64,000 nt of DNA, taken from contig NC_081331.1 of the NCBI RefSeq assembly GCF_022539665.2, forward strand, positions 10,509,534-10,573,533, written 5' to 3'. This stretch comes from Daphnia carinata (lineage: Eukaryota > Arthropoda > Branchiopoda > Diplostraca > Daphniidae). Shown one piece after another: positions 25,827 to 35,629 of this stretch. Every line of letters starts with the position of its first letter. The stretch's first letter is position 1. A program made the position numbers and the translations under genes. The notes below the pieces were generated by a model. It searched no databases. It saw only the letters and a list, made by a program, of their open reading frames with translations, and was not told the DNA's origin.

Positions 25827-26397
25827 AATAATTTTTTTTTCTAAAACGATTTAATGTTAGTTAAACCGTTCTATGTGTAGTGCAGCTATGCGAATTATTT
25901 TACGAAGTTTGCTAAATTTCAGCTATGATTGCAATCTTAATTTTGCGAGACATCGCCAGCTATCACAGTCCATAATTGCTTGCAGCAGAGCAGCTAAATT
26001 GCCAATTAACTAAATTAAGAATATGTCCATGCCAGTTAACGTTGATTTTGTGAAAAGAATTCGTTTTCTTGTAAAAAGAAAGCCGTTTTTAAATAAATAT
26101 AAGAGAAATGTCTGTAGCGCAAAAAATTATGTTAATTCATTTTCTATGTTTATTACAGAAAATGTAAGCTTGGTGTAAAAACACACTTTGATTTTTGTGA
26201 TTTTACTTGAATTTTTAATCGAAATCATGTATTTAATACGGCAATCCGTTTACTACCATTTCTGCTGCATAACGCTAGCGCTATAGCGCACTGCCGCGCT
26301 AGCATTGTGTCAAATATTCGGTGTATTTAAAAAACTATTAACTTAATGAAAAAAATAGCAATTTTCCCGGAATCAGCATTCAATTTTGAATATATCT
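25827..26397. other. OTUD3 3' flank and start of the repeat island
   Basis: AT-rich sequence with possible poly(A) signals near 26090. A phrase at about 26240 resembles the start of the repeat described at 26398. No gene seen. Confidence 0.4.
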
Positions 26398-26552
26398 ATG
26401 GCAACCCGTTTTACCCAAAATTAAAATAAAAAATATTGCCCTTTTTTCTGTTTTACTGCTATTCATGGCAATCTGTTTTACCCCCCCAAAAAAAAATATC
26501 GGCCTTTTTTTCTGTTTCACTGCTATCGCCATCTACCGGTCGGTAGATGGCG
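26398..26552 (+). repeat. Two tandem copies of an interspersed repeat ending in a perfect palindrome
   Basis: Copy 1 (26398-26463) and copy 2 (26465-26541) both begin ATGGCAAYCYGTTTTACCC and end TGTTTYACTGCTAT. Copy 2 runs into a perfect 12-bp inverted repeat with a 2-base spacer (CGCCATCTACCG / CGGTAGATGGCG, 26527-26552). A third copy lies in the opposite orientation at 37548-37624. The family looks like a short non-autonomous element (MITE-like). No protein is encoded. Confidence 0.7.
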
Positions 26553-27870
26553 AAAGCAACCGAAACAAATGCCAGCAGAAAGCAAATAAATGCCAAAGGT
26601 GAGACATGCTGTAAAGGCTTGATACAAATGTGTAGGCGTAGTTTTGGAATTCAGAGGTGCTAGCTGGCTGTTTGGTAAAACTTCAGTTAAATTTGGTTTC
26701 AATTCAATATGTTTTATTTATTATTTGTGTGATTACGCAAAGGATTGGGCCATCCAGGCATTGTGGATATTCTGCCATGTACATGATAAACCTAGGATTC
26801 TTCGTCAACATGCAAGATGTCACCCCCTGGTAATGCTTTTCCGCTGAGTTTGTTTAGTTTTCTAATTTTAATCGTCAATGTCGTATTAGCAAACTACTGT
26901 TGACAGAAAAGCTGATACATTTGGACAATGGTTACAGCATGTGTGATGAATAAATCACCATAGATCAGTTGCCTTGCCTTCCCAATTGCAACAAAGACGA
27001 ATCATGGAGTCAAAAATATTAAAAGGTGGTACTATTTTAATTGTTTTAATTGATAGATCGCTAAGTGCTGATATTTGTGTAGAATGTGCTGGAATTCATG
27101 TCATCCTGGAGAGGATTAAAAAAGAGATGTATCCATGAAGCAGTTCATTAGTCATGTCCCAAATGAATGCCTGCGTCAACCAGCAAACTTTCAATGGCTA
27201 ACAAGGATTTAATGGTTTTGAAAATCGTAGGCAACATTCCTAAATCCCACCTGTCAAAAGATTTGAATGCAACAATTTTTTTCTGAACTGATGCCTGCCA
27301 AATTCTTTTCCCATAAAATGAGGTGATATGAGGTTATAATGGAAATTGTTGTTAAGACTGCCGAGACCAGGTACATTATTTACCTTAACGTTTAGTGATC
27401 AAAACAACCAACTTTGTAACCTTTCTATTTTTTATGGTGCATGGAACGTCAAACCGGAAAGCCATGGAAGATCTCTGTGTCCAACACGAAGGGTTCTTCC
27501 AAACTTTCGTATTCAACTTTTGGCTATGGTGATCATTTGCAACTGCATAGCCTTTTAGAAGCACCTGCCAGGAATCTACAGGAATATGGCAGATGATGAA
27601 TTTATGTACCATGTAAGCGATATCAATAAGAACGTCTCATGCTTATCTATGTTTTATTTTCTTAATTTTGATTAATAGCAATAGTGAACCTGCGAAGGTT
27701 TCTGGTTGGGATGTGATGACGAAAAGTTACAATAATTTGAAGTACGGAATTGAATTTCCCTCCATCAGTTGCCTGTGTATTTCCGCGTATTACGGTATTA
27801 ATTATTTAAAAATTGAAGTGCATATCTGGGCTCCCTTCTTTTCTGAAGCCCCGTTTCCCCTTGACTCGTA
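26553..27870. other. Unassigned AT-rich stretch in the repeat island
   Basis: No gene model is supportable. A short stretch near 27420-27600 translates into peptide-like text in one frame, but it breaks quickly and no family is recognised. It may be a relic of a gene or transposon. Confidence 0.3.
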
Positions 27871-28152
27871 ATAAGCCCGTAGGGGGTCATGCCCCTACTG
27901 TACGGTATATATAAAAACAACATATACCGAGGTTTGGAGGGCTCTGGCCGGAAAGGGGACGTGGGGTGCCGCTTAGTCCGATGATGTGTTCACGGAGGGC
28001 GATGTGGCTACCCACAAATCCGAACTAAAGGTTAATCGCTCCTGTAAAAATGTTCCAAATCTTCAGCTCTTCTTCCGGCTTCTCTTAGCCAATCACCGGG
28101 TAATCTCCCCGGTGGGTCAACAAGGCAGTGTCTCCCCCTGCCTGGGTTGACG
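27871..28152. repeat. GC-richer block with four successive hairpins
   Basis: Four perfect or near-perfect stems are visible: GTAGGGG/CCCCTAC (about 27879-27898), CGGTATAT/ATATACCG (27903-27929), CACCGGG/CCCGGTG (28094-28114) and TCAAC..GGCAG/CTGCC..TTGA (28117-28150). The block is distinctly richer in GC than its surroundings. It may be a structured RNA, the 3' end of a retroelement or part of the neighbouring tRNA-like repeat. Its identity is unknown. Confidence 0.45.
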
Positions 28153-28479
28153 GCAACTTTTGAAAGGGCTATTGTGCCTTTTTAAAGTTGCAAAAATAAT
28201 TGTAATGTGCAGAGAATTGTCAATAAAATTTTTTTATAAAATATTTTTTGCAAAATTTCATTATCTGTGTTCACACATTACATTTATCAACTTTTTTTTT
28301 TTGTTTTGCTTTATTTTTTTTTTGTCACCTTTGATGGTAAGCATTGTTTCCATTGGTTTATCGTTTATCTGTAAGTATTCAATTATTATTTATTACACTC
28401 TTTGAATTCTTCAACTTAGATTCAAGGAACAACGTGTAACATCTGGATATTTTTTAGGTAATTTGGTATTTTGTTTTAC

Positions 28480-28545
28480 TCGTATGGGAACCGATCCCCA
28501 GACATTCAGCGTGCAACGCCGATGCTCTAACATTGAGCCACGAGA
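28480..28545 (-). repeat. tRNA-like sequence A (Ala-UGC-like)
   Basis: Read on the minus strand it has a D-arm-like GGCTCAATGTTAGAGC, an anticodon arm TCGGC-GTTGCAC-GCTGA whose 7-base loop has T33 and anticodon TGC, and a T-arm-like GGGGATCGGTTCCC. The acceptor stem is not convincing and the T loop deviates, so this is a tRNA-derived repeat or pseudogene, not a working tRNA gene. Confidence 0.45.
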
Positions 28546-28641
28546 TATATCGAAATATTTTATTATCGCATATCATATGTTATCGTCTAGGATGTTTATG
28601 CAATCTTTCACAATTATGTTTATCTTTCTATTGTTTTCGTA

Positions 28642-28712
28642 AGGTTCATAGCTATGTGGTAGAGCCTTTAGCTGTGATACCTGTTACCCTGGGTTCAAAC
28701 CTCAGTAGATGT
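28642..28712 (+). repeat. tRNA-like sequence B
   Basis: It has TAGCTATGTGGTAGAGC (box A-like) and, about 35 bases later, CTGGGTTCAAACCTCAG (box B/T-arm-like). The anticodon arm is degenerate. It matches sequences A and C in overall design, 100-180 bases away. Confidence 0.4.
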
Positions 28713-28828
28713 GTTAAAATGAAGTAGAATAAATGTAGGAGAGTAAGTTGCAGAATTGCATTTCAGTTTTATTCTAAGTGAAATGCAAGTCCACAAGTGA
28801 CTAGAAAAAAGCCAACTCGTCATCACAT

Positions 28829-28922
28829 GATTCATGGCTCACTGGTAGAGCATCGGCGCGGTATGCCGAACATCCAGGGTTCGACCCCTGGATGTAAGAA
28901 GTCTGTGGTTCAAATCCCAATC
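28829..28922 (+). repeat. tRNA-like sequence C with a second T-arm-like box
   Basis: GGCTCACTGGTAGAGC (D-arm/box A), anticodon-like stem TCGGC/GCCGA, then a strong ATCCAGGG-TTCGAC-CCCTGGAT hairpin holding a canonical TTCGA. A second box B-like GGTTCAAATCCC follows directly at about 28907. Position 33 is C and the acceptor stem does not pair well, so a tRNA-derived SINE or pseudogene is more likely than a functional tRNA. Confidence 0.45.
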
Positions 28923-29084
28923 TAGTATAGTATGTCTAGTATTTATAGTTGAATAATAAATACAAAAGTAGATAGTGTAAAATCGTTTTTATTGTCCCTC
29001 CTTCCACCCACATATCCACCACTTTTACATACGTTTCAAAATACAATACACGACATACAATACATACACTAATACACTTAAAAC

Positions 29085-29398
29085 TAACCCGTTGGCTGCC
29101 ACGCCACCTATCTACAATAGCTACTGTCGCTATCAAAGGGATAGCGACCAAGGGGGCCGGGTGGGCCGGGCTGAGACGGCGATGAGACCTTTACGGAAAT
29201 GCACATCCCAGGTCTACATCGCCGTCTCGATCAAGGGATTCCCTGTGGTGCATTGCCTTTGGGGCCATTCGGCCAATCTTGGGCAGTGGCGCTGCTCCAC
29301 CCCATGGCAGATAGACCATGGAGCAGAACAGCGCGGCCCGTCCCTGTCAAGCTACAAAAAAAGGGGATCAAAGTGGGTGGGTGGCAGCCAACGGGTTA
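29085..29398. mobile_element. 310-bp MITE-like element with TA flanks and internal hairpins
   Basis: The ends are inverted repeats: ACCCGTTGGCTGCCAC at 29087 and its complement ending at 29396, each flanked by TA (29085-29086 and 29397-29398), as in Tc1/mariner-type target duplications. The interior is GC-rich and folded: a 12-bp stem GAGACGGCGATG/CATCGCCGTCTC extended by AGACCT/AGGTCT (29173-29228), and GTCGCTATC/GATAGCGAC (29126-29148). No transposase is encoded, so it would be non-autonomous. Confidence 0.7.
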
Positions 29399-29529
29399 AT
29401 TTGTAAGACATAATACAACATAAAACAAAACACAACCATACCACGAAGACGAGGCGACCACGAGGTGACAAAGGGGCGATAGGGAAGGCGAAGACGGCGT
29501 GGCCACGATGCGAAGACGGGACGACGGGC

Positions 29530-29750
29530 GATGCTAAGAAGACGGGACGACGGGCGATGCAAAGTCGGGACGACGGGCGATGCAAAGTCGGGACGACGGG
29601 CGATGCAAAGTCGGGACGACGGGCGATGCAAAGTCGGGACGACGGGCGATGCAAAGTCGGGACGACGGGCGATGCAAAGTCGGGACGACGGGCGATGCAA
29701 AGTCGGGACGACGGGCGATGCAAAGTCGGGACGACGGGCGAGGTGACGAC
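29530..29750. repeat. 23-bp GC-rich minisatellite
   Basis: Eight perfect tandem units of GATGCAAAGTCGGGACGACGGGC type, with ATGs every 23 bases from 29557 to 29718, plus degenerate units on both sides. The array contains no stop codon in several frames of both strands, so long repetitive ORFs appear on both strands. These are by-products of the repeat and are not annotated as genes. Confidence 0.9.
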
Positions 29751-29759
29751 GGGCGTGGC

Positions 29760-32390
29760 GAAGACGAAGAAGGCTTTGTTCTAAATCGTAAAAGTAAAGA
29801 AAAAGAACTAGTTAGTGGGAAATATAAGATTGTTGTTGTAACCAAACATTGAAAGCAATTTGACTTACTTCTGCTTTCCGATGGCTAGAAAGACTGTAGG
29901 GCCAGCAAATAGGCAGGAGACGGCTAAGAATTGGCAATTCTATGGTTGAATGTTTATTTTAAATAAAAAAGCAAACTATGAGGCATAAGAAAAATTCAAA
30001 ATACCAGTAGAAATTGTGTTGAGGTACATGTCTGTGTCCGTTGGTAGGCTAAGTAGAGATTACAACTGCCAAAATGGCTGTCAGTACAGTTGACACTGCA
30101 ACGACGATGAATATGGTGCACCACTCAGATCACGATTGACAGGAGACCATGAGTGGTTAAAGAGTAGAAGAACGATATTATGGTATTCCTACCCATAGGA
30201 TTTGCATCTTTGGTGACATTCTTCAACGGGAAGTATTCTTTACATATGAAGTTTCATGAGGTAAACCTTAAAAGCAAAATCCATCAATGAGATTCTGATA
30301 ACAAAACATTAGTCTTATACCTCTCAATGAACACTGGTATAGTTTGATGAATGCAACATAGTAGGTTGCTAATAGTTTTCTGGTTTGACAGCTGACACAG
30401 GTGAATACAAGTCATGTACAATAAACACCAAGCATTCTGTGGGCTTCACTTCTAAAGCACACTCAGGGATGAAAATGTACAGAAGCACCATTAGATTTTC
30501 TTAAGTTCTCCATTGGAATATGACATATGTAACAGAAACTTTCGAACACAGCTTTCACCGCTCCCACAGTCAGCAAGTAAATAGTAGCACAGCAGCGTCA
30601 TCTTGTTTTCCAATTAACAACCGAAAAATTCATCAAAATAGAAAATCTTGCTTTTTTGAGACGGGAACTGCACTGATGTGAACTCTTTAAACATACTTTT
30701 AGAGCGTGAATCAACCCCCCCCCCCCAAACACCCCCATATTGGCTACTACCATTTCAATTTAGTTTTAACAAATACAGCGACCAAAACCAAGAACGGCAT
30801 TTTTAAAATATAGCGATCTAACATGTTTTTGAGCCCGATTTTTTCACTGTCTTTTATTCATTTATCCAAAAACCTAGATATTTCTAGGAAAATAAATGAT
30901 TTGGGTTCACAGTTCAACAAGGAGGCTGATTGCGCTTCACACACATCTATAAATTTCGCAAGTTGACGTATCTCTGGATTGTTAGCTAGTTAAAATCTGT
31001 ATGATAATACACTTTTCTTTTTTTGAACAGCTGCAATGGTATTTCGGTTATAAGTTCCACGGCAAAATTTCTCCATTGAGACACGGACGCCAATGGTGCG
31101 TTATCTTGTGCCTATTTTCAATTAAATGGATACGCCGTCACTTTTCTGCTCGGAAGAGCTCACTTTGGCCTGGAATATTGTTTTGAATGGTGTAATTAGT
31201 AAGTTGCATACATTAGATTGAATCAATTACTTTTTGGCATACGTTCTTTAATTGTGTGAGGCTGTCAAATCGTCGACAGGCGGTATCTGAAGGAGGAAAT
31301 CAGCTAAGAGCTTGCAGACTCATCAATAAATGCAAAACTATAAAAAAATTATAAAGATAGCCTGAAACCAGATTGTAAAGAAAATTAATTTTAGTTTCCA
31401 GCACTTCGATACAGATATCATCGTCAACGTGGGCGCAGGTGACTTTTCCATGTTCATTGTATCAGGTCACCAACTTCTACTAGATGAGTCAAGAGCAAAT
31501 GAGGTTACACAAACAGAAAATTAACCATACAATTCAACTGATAGATAACAATACCACGATGCGTGGAAGTGAAATACACCACATCACAACTGTTAAAACT
31601 GTCAGAACATTCACCACCCATACAAAACATTTTCTGATTCATTGATCTTCATCACCTAGCCTATACCAAGAAAACCAAACACAATTAGTGCAGAACATTT
31701 TGCTGATGAAAGTTAACATATACCTTACAAATTTACTGCAGACCGGCAATTCCAGATGGACTCCCACACAACATTCCAGATAAACAAAACAGTAGTAATT
31801 CCTAAACATCTTGCAATAGTGGTAAATATGATGCAGTAACTGGTAAATATAACATCTCACATGAACAACAAATGGGAACGGAACCATTCGAAAATAAAGT
31901 AAACAATTTCGAAAATGAATTTGCACAAAAAGGACTTTAACTAAAAAACCACCTGAGAACTAAAGAACATAATTGTTAAGCAAATCTCACTGTGTACCTT
32001 TTTGTTGGTTGAATTTGGAAATGGCTTACTAGTTGGAACAAGTTTTTTTCTTTTACCCCAAATTTGCTTTCCGGGCAGCGCACTTCTAACCTTCTCTGCT
32101 GATCACAGTATCTGCATGACCCGCTGCAGAATTATCACAAGTGAAGAGGAAATCGGGTCACAGATACAAAGGGGCCCAGGTACACGTTTATTTTCTTTAA
32201 ACACCATAACGCGTGAAATAAACGAATCCGAAGAGCTTCGGTAATCCTTCCAACTACCATAATTTTTTTGGCACTGAGCCTCCGTCAATTTTCTTTCCCG
32301 ATTCTTTATAATTACGAATCTGCCTTTAGAAAAATAAAACAAGAATTAGTATAAGTTTCTTATCAATTGAATTACGTAAAACTGTGGAAT
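29760..32390. other. Unassigned sequence in the repeat island
   Basis: No gene, convincing pseudogene or clear repeat recognised, apart from a C run at about 30715-30726 and ordinary AT-rich sequence. Some of it (32.1-32.35 kb, minus strand) may be a further eroded part of the adjacent USP-like pseudogene. Confidence 0.4.
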
Positions 32391-32399
32391 CCTAGAGAC

Positions 32400-33060
32400 A
32401 TAATATTTTGCAAACTCTTCGAATCCCTTGAAAGCAGAAAACTTTCTGCTAAAAGATCCATGTAAGCCAGATACAGGTCAACTGGTACTCCCTTTTCGAC
32501 TGGCATTGGCAGTGATAAATAACAAGTAGGATCAAATGCAAATGAGACCCCATCAGACCCCATACACACCAAAGCCAATTTCAATACCCAACTAAAGAGA
32601 TCTACTACTATAGAATCTTTCTTTATTCTACTTATGATAAAATACCCAACATTCATGTGCAGCTTCCTGAAAAATAAAATGAGTTGGAACACAAATGAAC
32701 CTTGCTAATAAAACAAATTAGTTATTTCACCTAGATCTCGTCAGTGTCCATCGATGCAAGACTTCTTCAAAATCAGATTCAGATGTTCGTCTAAGCCCTC
32801 GCAGAACAACGAAGAGTAGTTCTCGCGAAGCAGGATGCTGGTATCCGGGAAACTGCGGAGCAAATCTACCGACTTGCAACTTACCCAATTCAAAATCGTT
32901 ATGATGCACAAGTTAAAAACCTGGCTTTTACAAAGCAAGTAGATGGTATACCTTAAATACACTCGAAGGTAATGCATGGTCACCTTGGCAAGGTGTTCGC
33001 CAGACCACATCGTTCGTACAAGATGGCGCCGAGCATTTGCAGTTCCTCCCTTGAATTTCA
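32400..33060 (-). pseudogene. Decayed fragment of a USP4/USP11/USP15-type ubiquitin protease
   Basis: In order on the minus strand: VRTMWSGEH (about 33.0 kb), VGRFAPQFPGYQHPASRELL (about 32.85 kb), GLDEHLNLILKK in a different frame (about 32.78 kb), an EA..CWVFYHK stretch with an in-frame stop, KDSIVVDLF (about 32.62 kb) and FDPTCYLSLPMPV (about 32.53 kb). These are successive blocks of the USP4/15 catalytic domain. At least one frameshift and one stop break the frame. A GT..TTTCAG intron-like gap (about 32.68-32.73 kb) is retained, so this is a DNA-level copy, not a processed one. The catalytic Cys block and the His block were not found. Confidence 0.75.
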
Positions 33061-33061
33061 C

Positions 33062-34010
33062 CTACAAAAAGGAAGGTCTGCCACGTTCGGCTGCCGTGAT
33101 ATAACCAGCCGCTACGACGCCATGTTAAATGTTGCCATCAGCAGATCAGCCCAGCACAGCACCTGGGCCACCTAGCGACTAGCCCCCTACGAGACTAAAG
33201 CAAATATTTTGTTTGACAAATACGACTTTAATTGGGCGTTAAGAATAATGAATTTGTATAAATTAGCACTTCCTAAAAAGTTAAATTAAATTACAAATGA
33301 ATTAATTACTGAATTAAAAAAAGAAATTAATGAATTTAGTCTATTGCATATTTGCTACATCTTTCGCGGGTGGCAGTAATAAAAAGAAAAAAAAAAGAAA
33401 ATAAATGGAAGTAAAATTTGTTGCCCATGACAAAAATTTAAAATGGGATGGGAAGAAAAAAATCTAGATATTGAAATAAACCACAAAAAAAAACAAAAAA
33501 AAAAACAGAAAGACTATGAACTTAATCTAATTAATTCAATGTGCGTTAGTTTGTACGATGTTTCGCCGATTGGATCATTAGCAACAACGTGACGTTTCTA
33601 GTAATAACTTAAAACATCTACTTACCAATGCCATCAACATTCGTTTTTCAAAATACGGAATTATATGACATCACGCATTTTACCGCCTACTCCCTCCGAG
33701 ACTCTTACGACGCTATACACAATTTTTATTGAAATCTTTTGGTTATGGGGAACTTACTGAACAATGAGTCGTGTAATTATTGTTTTCAATCTATTTTACA
33801 GAAGCCAAACCATTACCTGTATGCACCATCATTGACGAGAGCGGTCGGTTGTCAGGGTAGGCCGAATCTTTTCATAAGTTTATCCTTTTCCGTGAGATCT
33901 TTTCTAACTTTTGTCCTCATATAAAAGATGGGGCAATCTCGGCTAAATGTGACAAATGATTAGTATTAAGTATGTAACATGATAATAATATCACTCAAAC
34001 TATTTACTTG
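33062..34010. other. AT-rich spacer between gene fragments
   Basis: Low-complexity A/T-rich sequence, including A runs at about 33386-33400 and 33484-33506. No gene was seen. Confidence 0.5.
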
Positions 34011-34014
34011 GAAC

Positions 34015-35600
34015 AAAGAATCTCTTCGTTGAGATTTCCCTGGCACCGTTGACATTCTGTCCATAAACGATTAAACTTCTCTTCGAGAGCATAAAGTTGG
34101 CCAATTTCCCTCTGGTAGAAATCCGATTGTTTCGGCTTGCAAAATCTGTCTAATTGGAACAGTAATTTTAACAAACATCGCCGAGTTAGGCAGAAATTAG
34201 ACTTACTTGCATACAGCACTATCGTCTGGAAGGACGGTTTTGCATCCAGCAGGTGGATTTGCGTGTGGTAAAGCTAGCCAATCCACCAATTGTTGAAGTA
34301 ACAACTGAAGGCGTCCGGGTATGGTAACCATCTACAATACGGAATACAAACGGTTCAATTATGTCAAGCAAATAAATGCGATGAGTCCGTGTTTACGTAG
34401 CAACAATCATTCCGCTTTAGATCCACGTATGGGTTCAAAAATCCAAACAAGGGGTTTTGAAAGCTGATTTTCCAAATAGTATTGGGCATCAATAGGTACG
34501 CTGTGTTCTGGGACAAAAATCGGGTCTTCCGCCTAAAGAAGACGCATGAAAACTTAATAGTTCATGAGAAATTTGAAATCCAAAGACGAACCTTGAGGTA
34601 GGCTGGTGTATTTTTAGCAGCTCCGATAATGATATACGGAACTCGATCCCCTAATTTTGGGGTTGTACCAGCATCTCGCTTACGCATCTTGTGAGCTAGT
34701 TCCACACGTGCCTGTTTGCTGGCGTAGTCTTTATCTGTTTCAGTCAGTTCCTTTTTTATAAAAGAAGGCAACCGGATGAAATCACAGTATTCCAAAACAT
34801 AGTTACGCTATACCTTGGTAATCACCAGAAGTGAGATATCGACTTTGTTGCACAGCAAGTCGGAAATTGTTTGTTTGGCGTATTCTAAGGCTCCATCCGG
34901 ATCTCTAAGAGAAAATATCAAACCCTCAAACTTCGAATACTAAAATTGATGACTTTTTGTTTACCGCTCCATCAAAATTTTCTGCCGACAGCTATTGATA
35001 AGATTGGCAACGAGTTGACAATTATCACGACGAACGGTTTCTATACCCTTACAATCCATTTTGTCAAACTTTTCAGGTTTGGTCCAATACAATCCTGCAT
35101 ACCTGTGAAGACAGAAACAGTCAGTACAACTAGTATCTCATCTAACAAGTCTTTATAAATCAGAACCGTAATTACCTCTTTTTGTTGATCAATAAATAGG
35201 GGTAATAGACTTTTCCCAATTCCAAATTAATGGGTTTGACAAATTTGGCCGACACAAATGCGGCAGCTTCTCGGCCTAATTCCATGGCTTCGGCCACCGT
35301 GGGTACACCGAATTTCACCATTACGGAATCTGTGTTACCATAGATTACTTGACGTGATATTAAATTAAAAGAAAATCCATTAGTCAGTACTTCTGCAAAT
35401 AATTATTCACAATCCAGGGATATTACTTTGGCGTCATGGGCATAGGCATCTCGACGCAAAATTTAGACTCCACATCCTCTCTTGTTTTCTCAATCATAGT
35501 TCTGCCAAAACCCGTCACACTTTGCGAAATTTCCAGACAAGGCAATTTTCCGACTTGGGCGCCAGTGAAACCGTAAACATACAAACACGACGGATTCCCT
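34015..35600 (-). pseudogene. POLD1: 5'-truncated, decayed copy of DNA polymerase delta catalytic subunit
   Basis: Minus-strand blocks in the right order: [20 protein letters not shown] and [12 protein letters not shown] (about 35.5 kb), [10 protein letters not shown] (about 35.33 kb), AGLYWTKPEKFDKMDCKGIE (about 35.07 kb), [13 protein letters not shown] and GDRVPYIII (about 34.65 kb), GGLASFTTRKSTC then GCKTVLPDDSAVC (about 34.25 kb), and LEEKFNRLWTECQRCQGNLN (about 34.05 kb). Intron-like gaps with GT/AG ends are kept. Catalytic motif C reads YGNTDS instead of YGDTDS (Asp to Asn, codon at 35334-35336), and two bases appear to be missing in the first C-terminal zinc finger, shifting the frame. 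The exonuclease domain and polymerase motif A are absent, so the copy is not a working polymerase. Confidence 0.85.
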
Positions 35601-35629
35601 ACAGAGAAGCAAATAGCATTACATCAGTC

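Noticed and set aside
26644-26847. 67-codon plus-strand ORF near the repeat copies
   Set aside because: Short, no upstream or downstream exon and no recognised family.
28829-28900. Functional tRNA gene
   Set aside because: Position 33 is C, the T loop is a nucleotide short for the best stem, and the acceptor ends do not pair, so only tRNA-like status is claimed.
29530-29750. CRISPR-like array
   Set aside because: The units are contiguous without distinct spacers and the genome is eukaryotic, so it is a minisatellite.
29352-29852. Long overlapping ORFs of 70-123 codons on both strands with periodic peptides
   Set aside because: They are translations of the 23-bp minisatellite, which lacks stops in all its frames; no conserved protein is seen.
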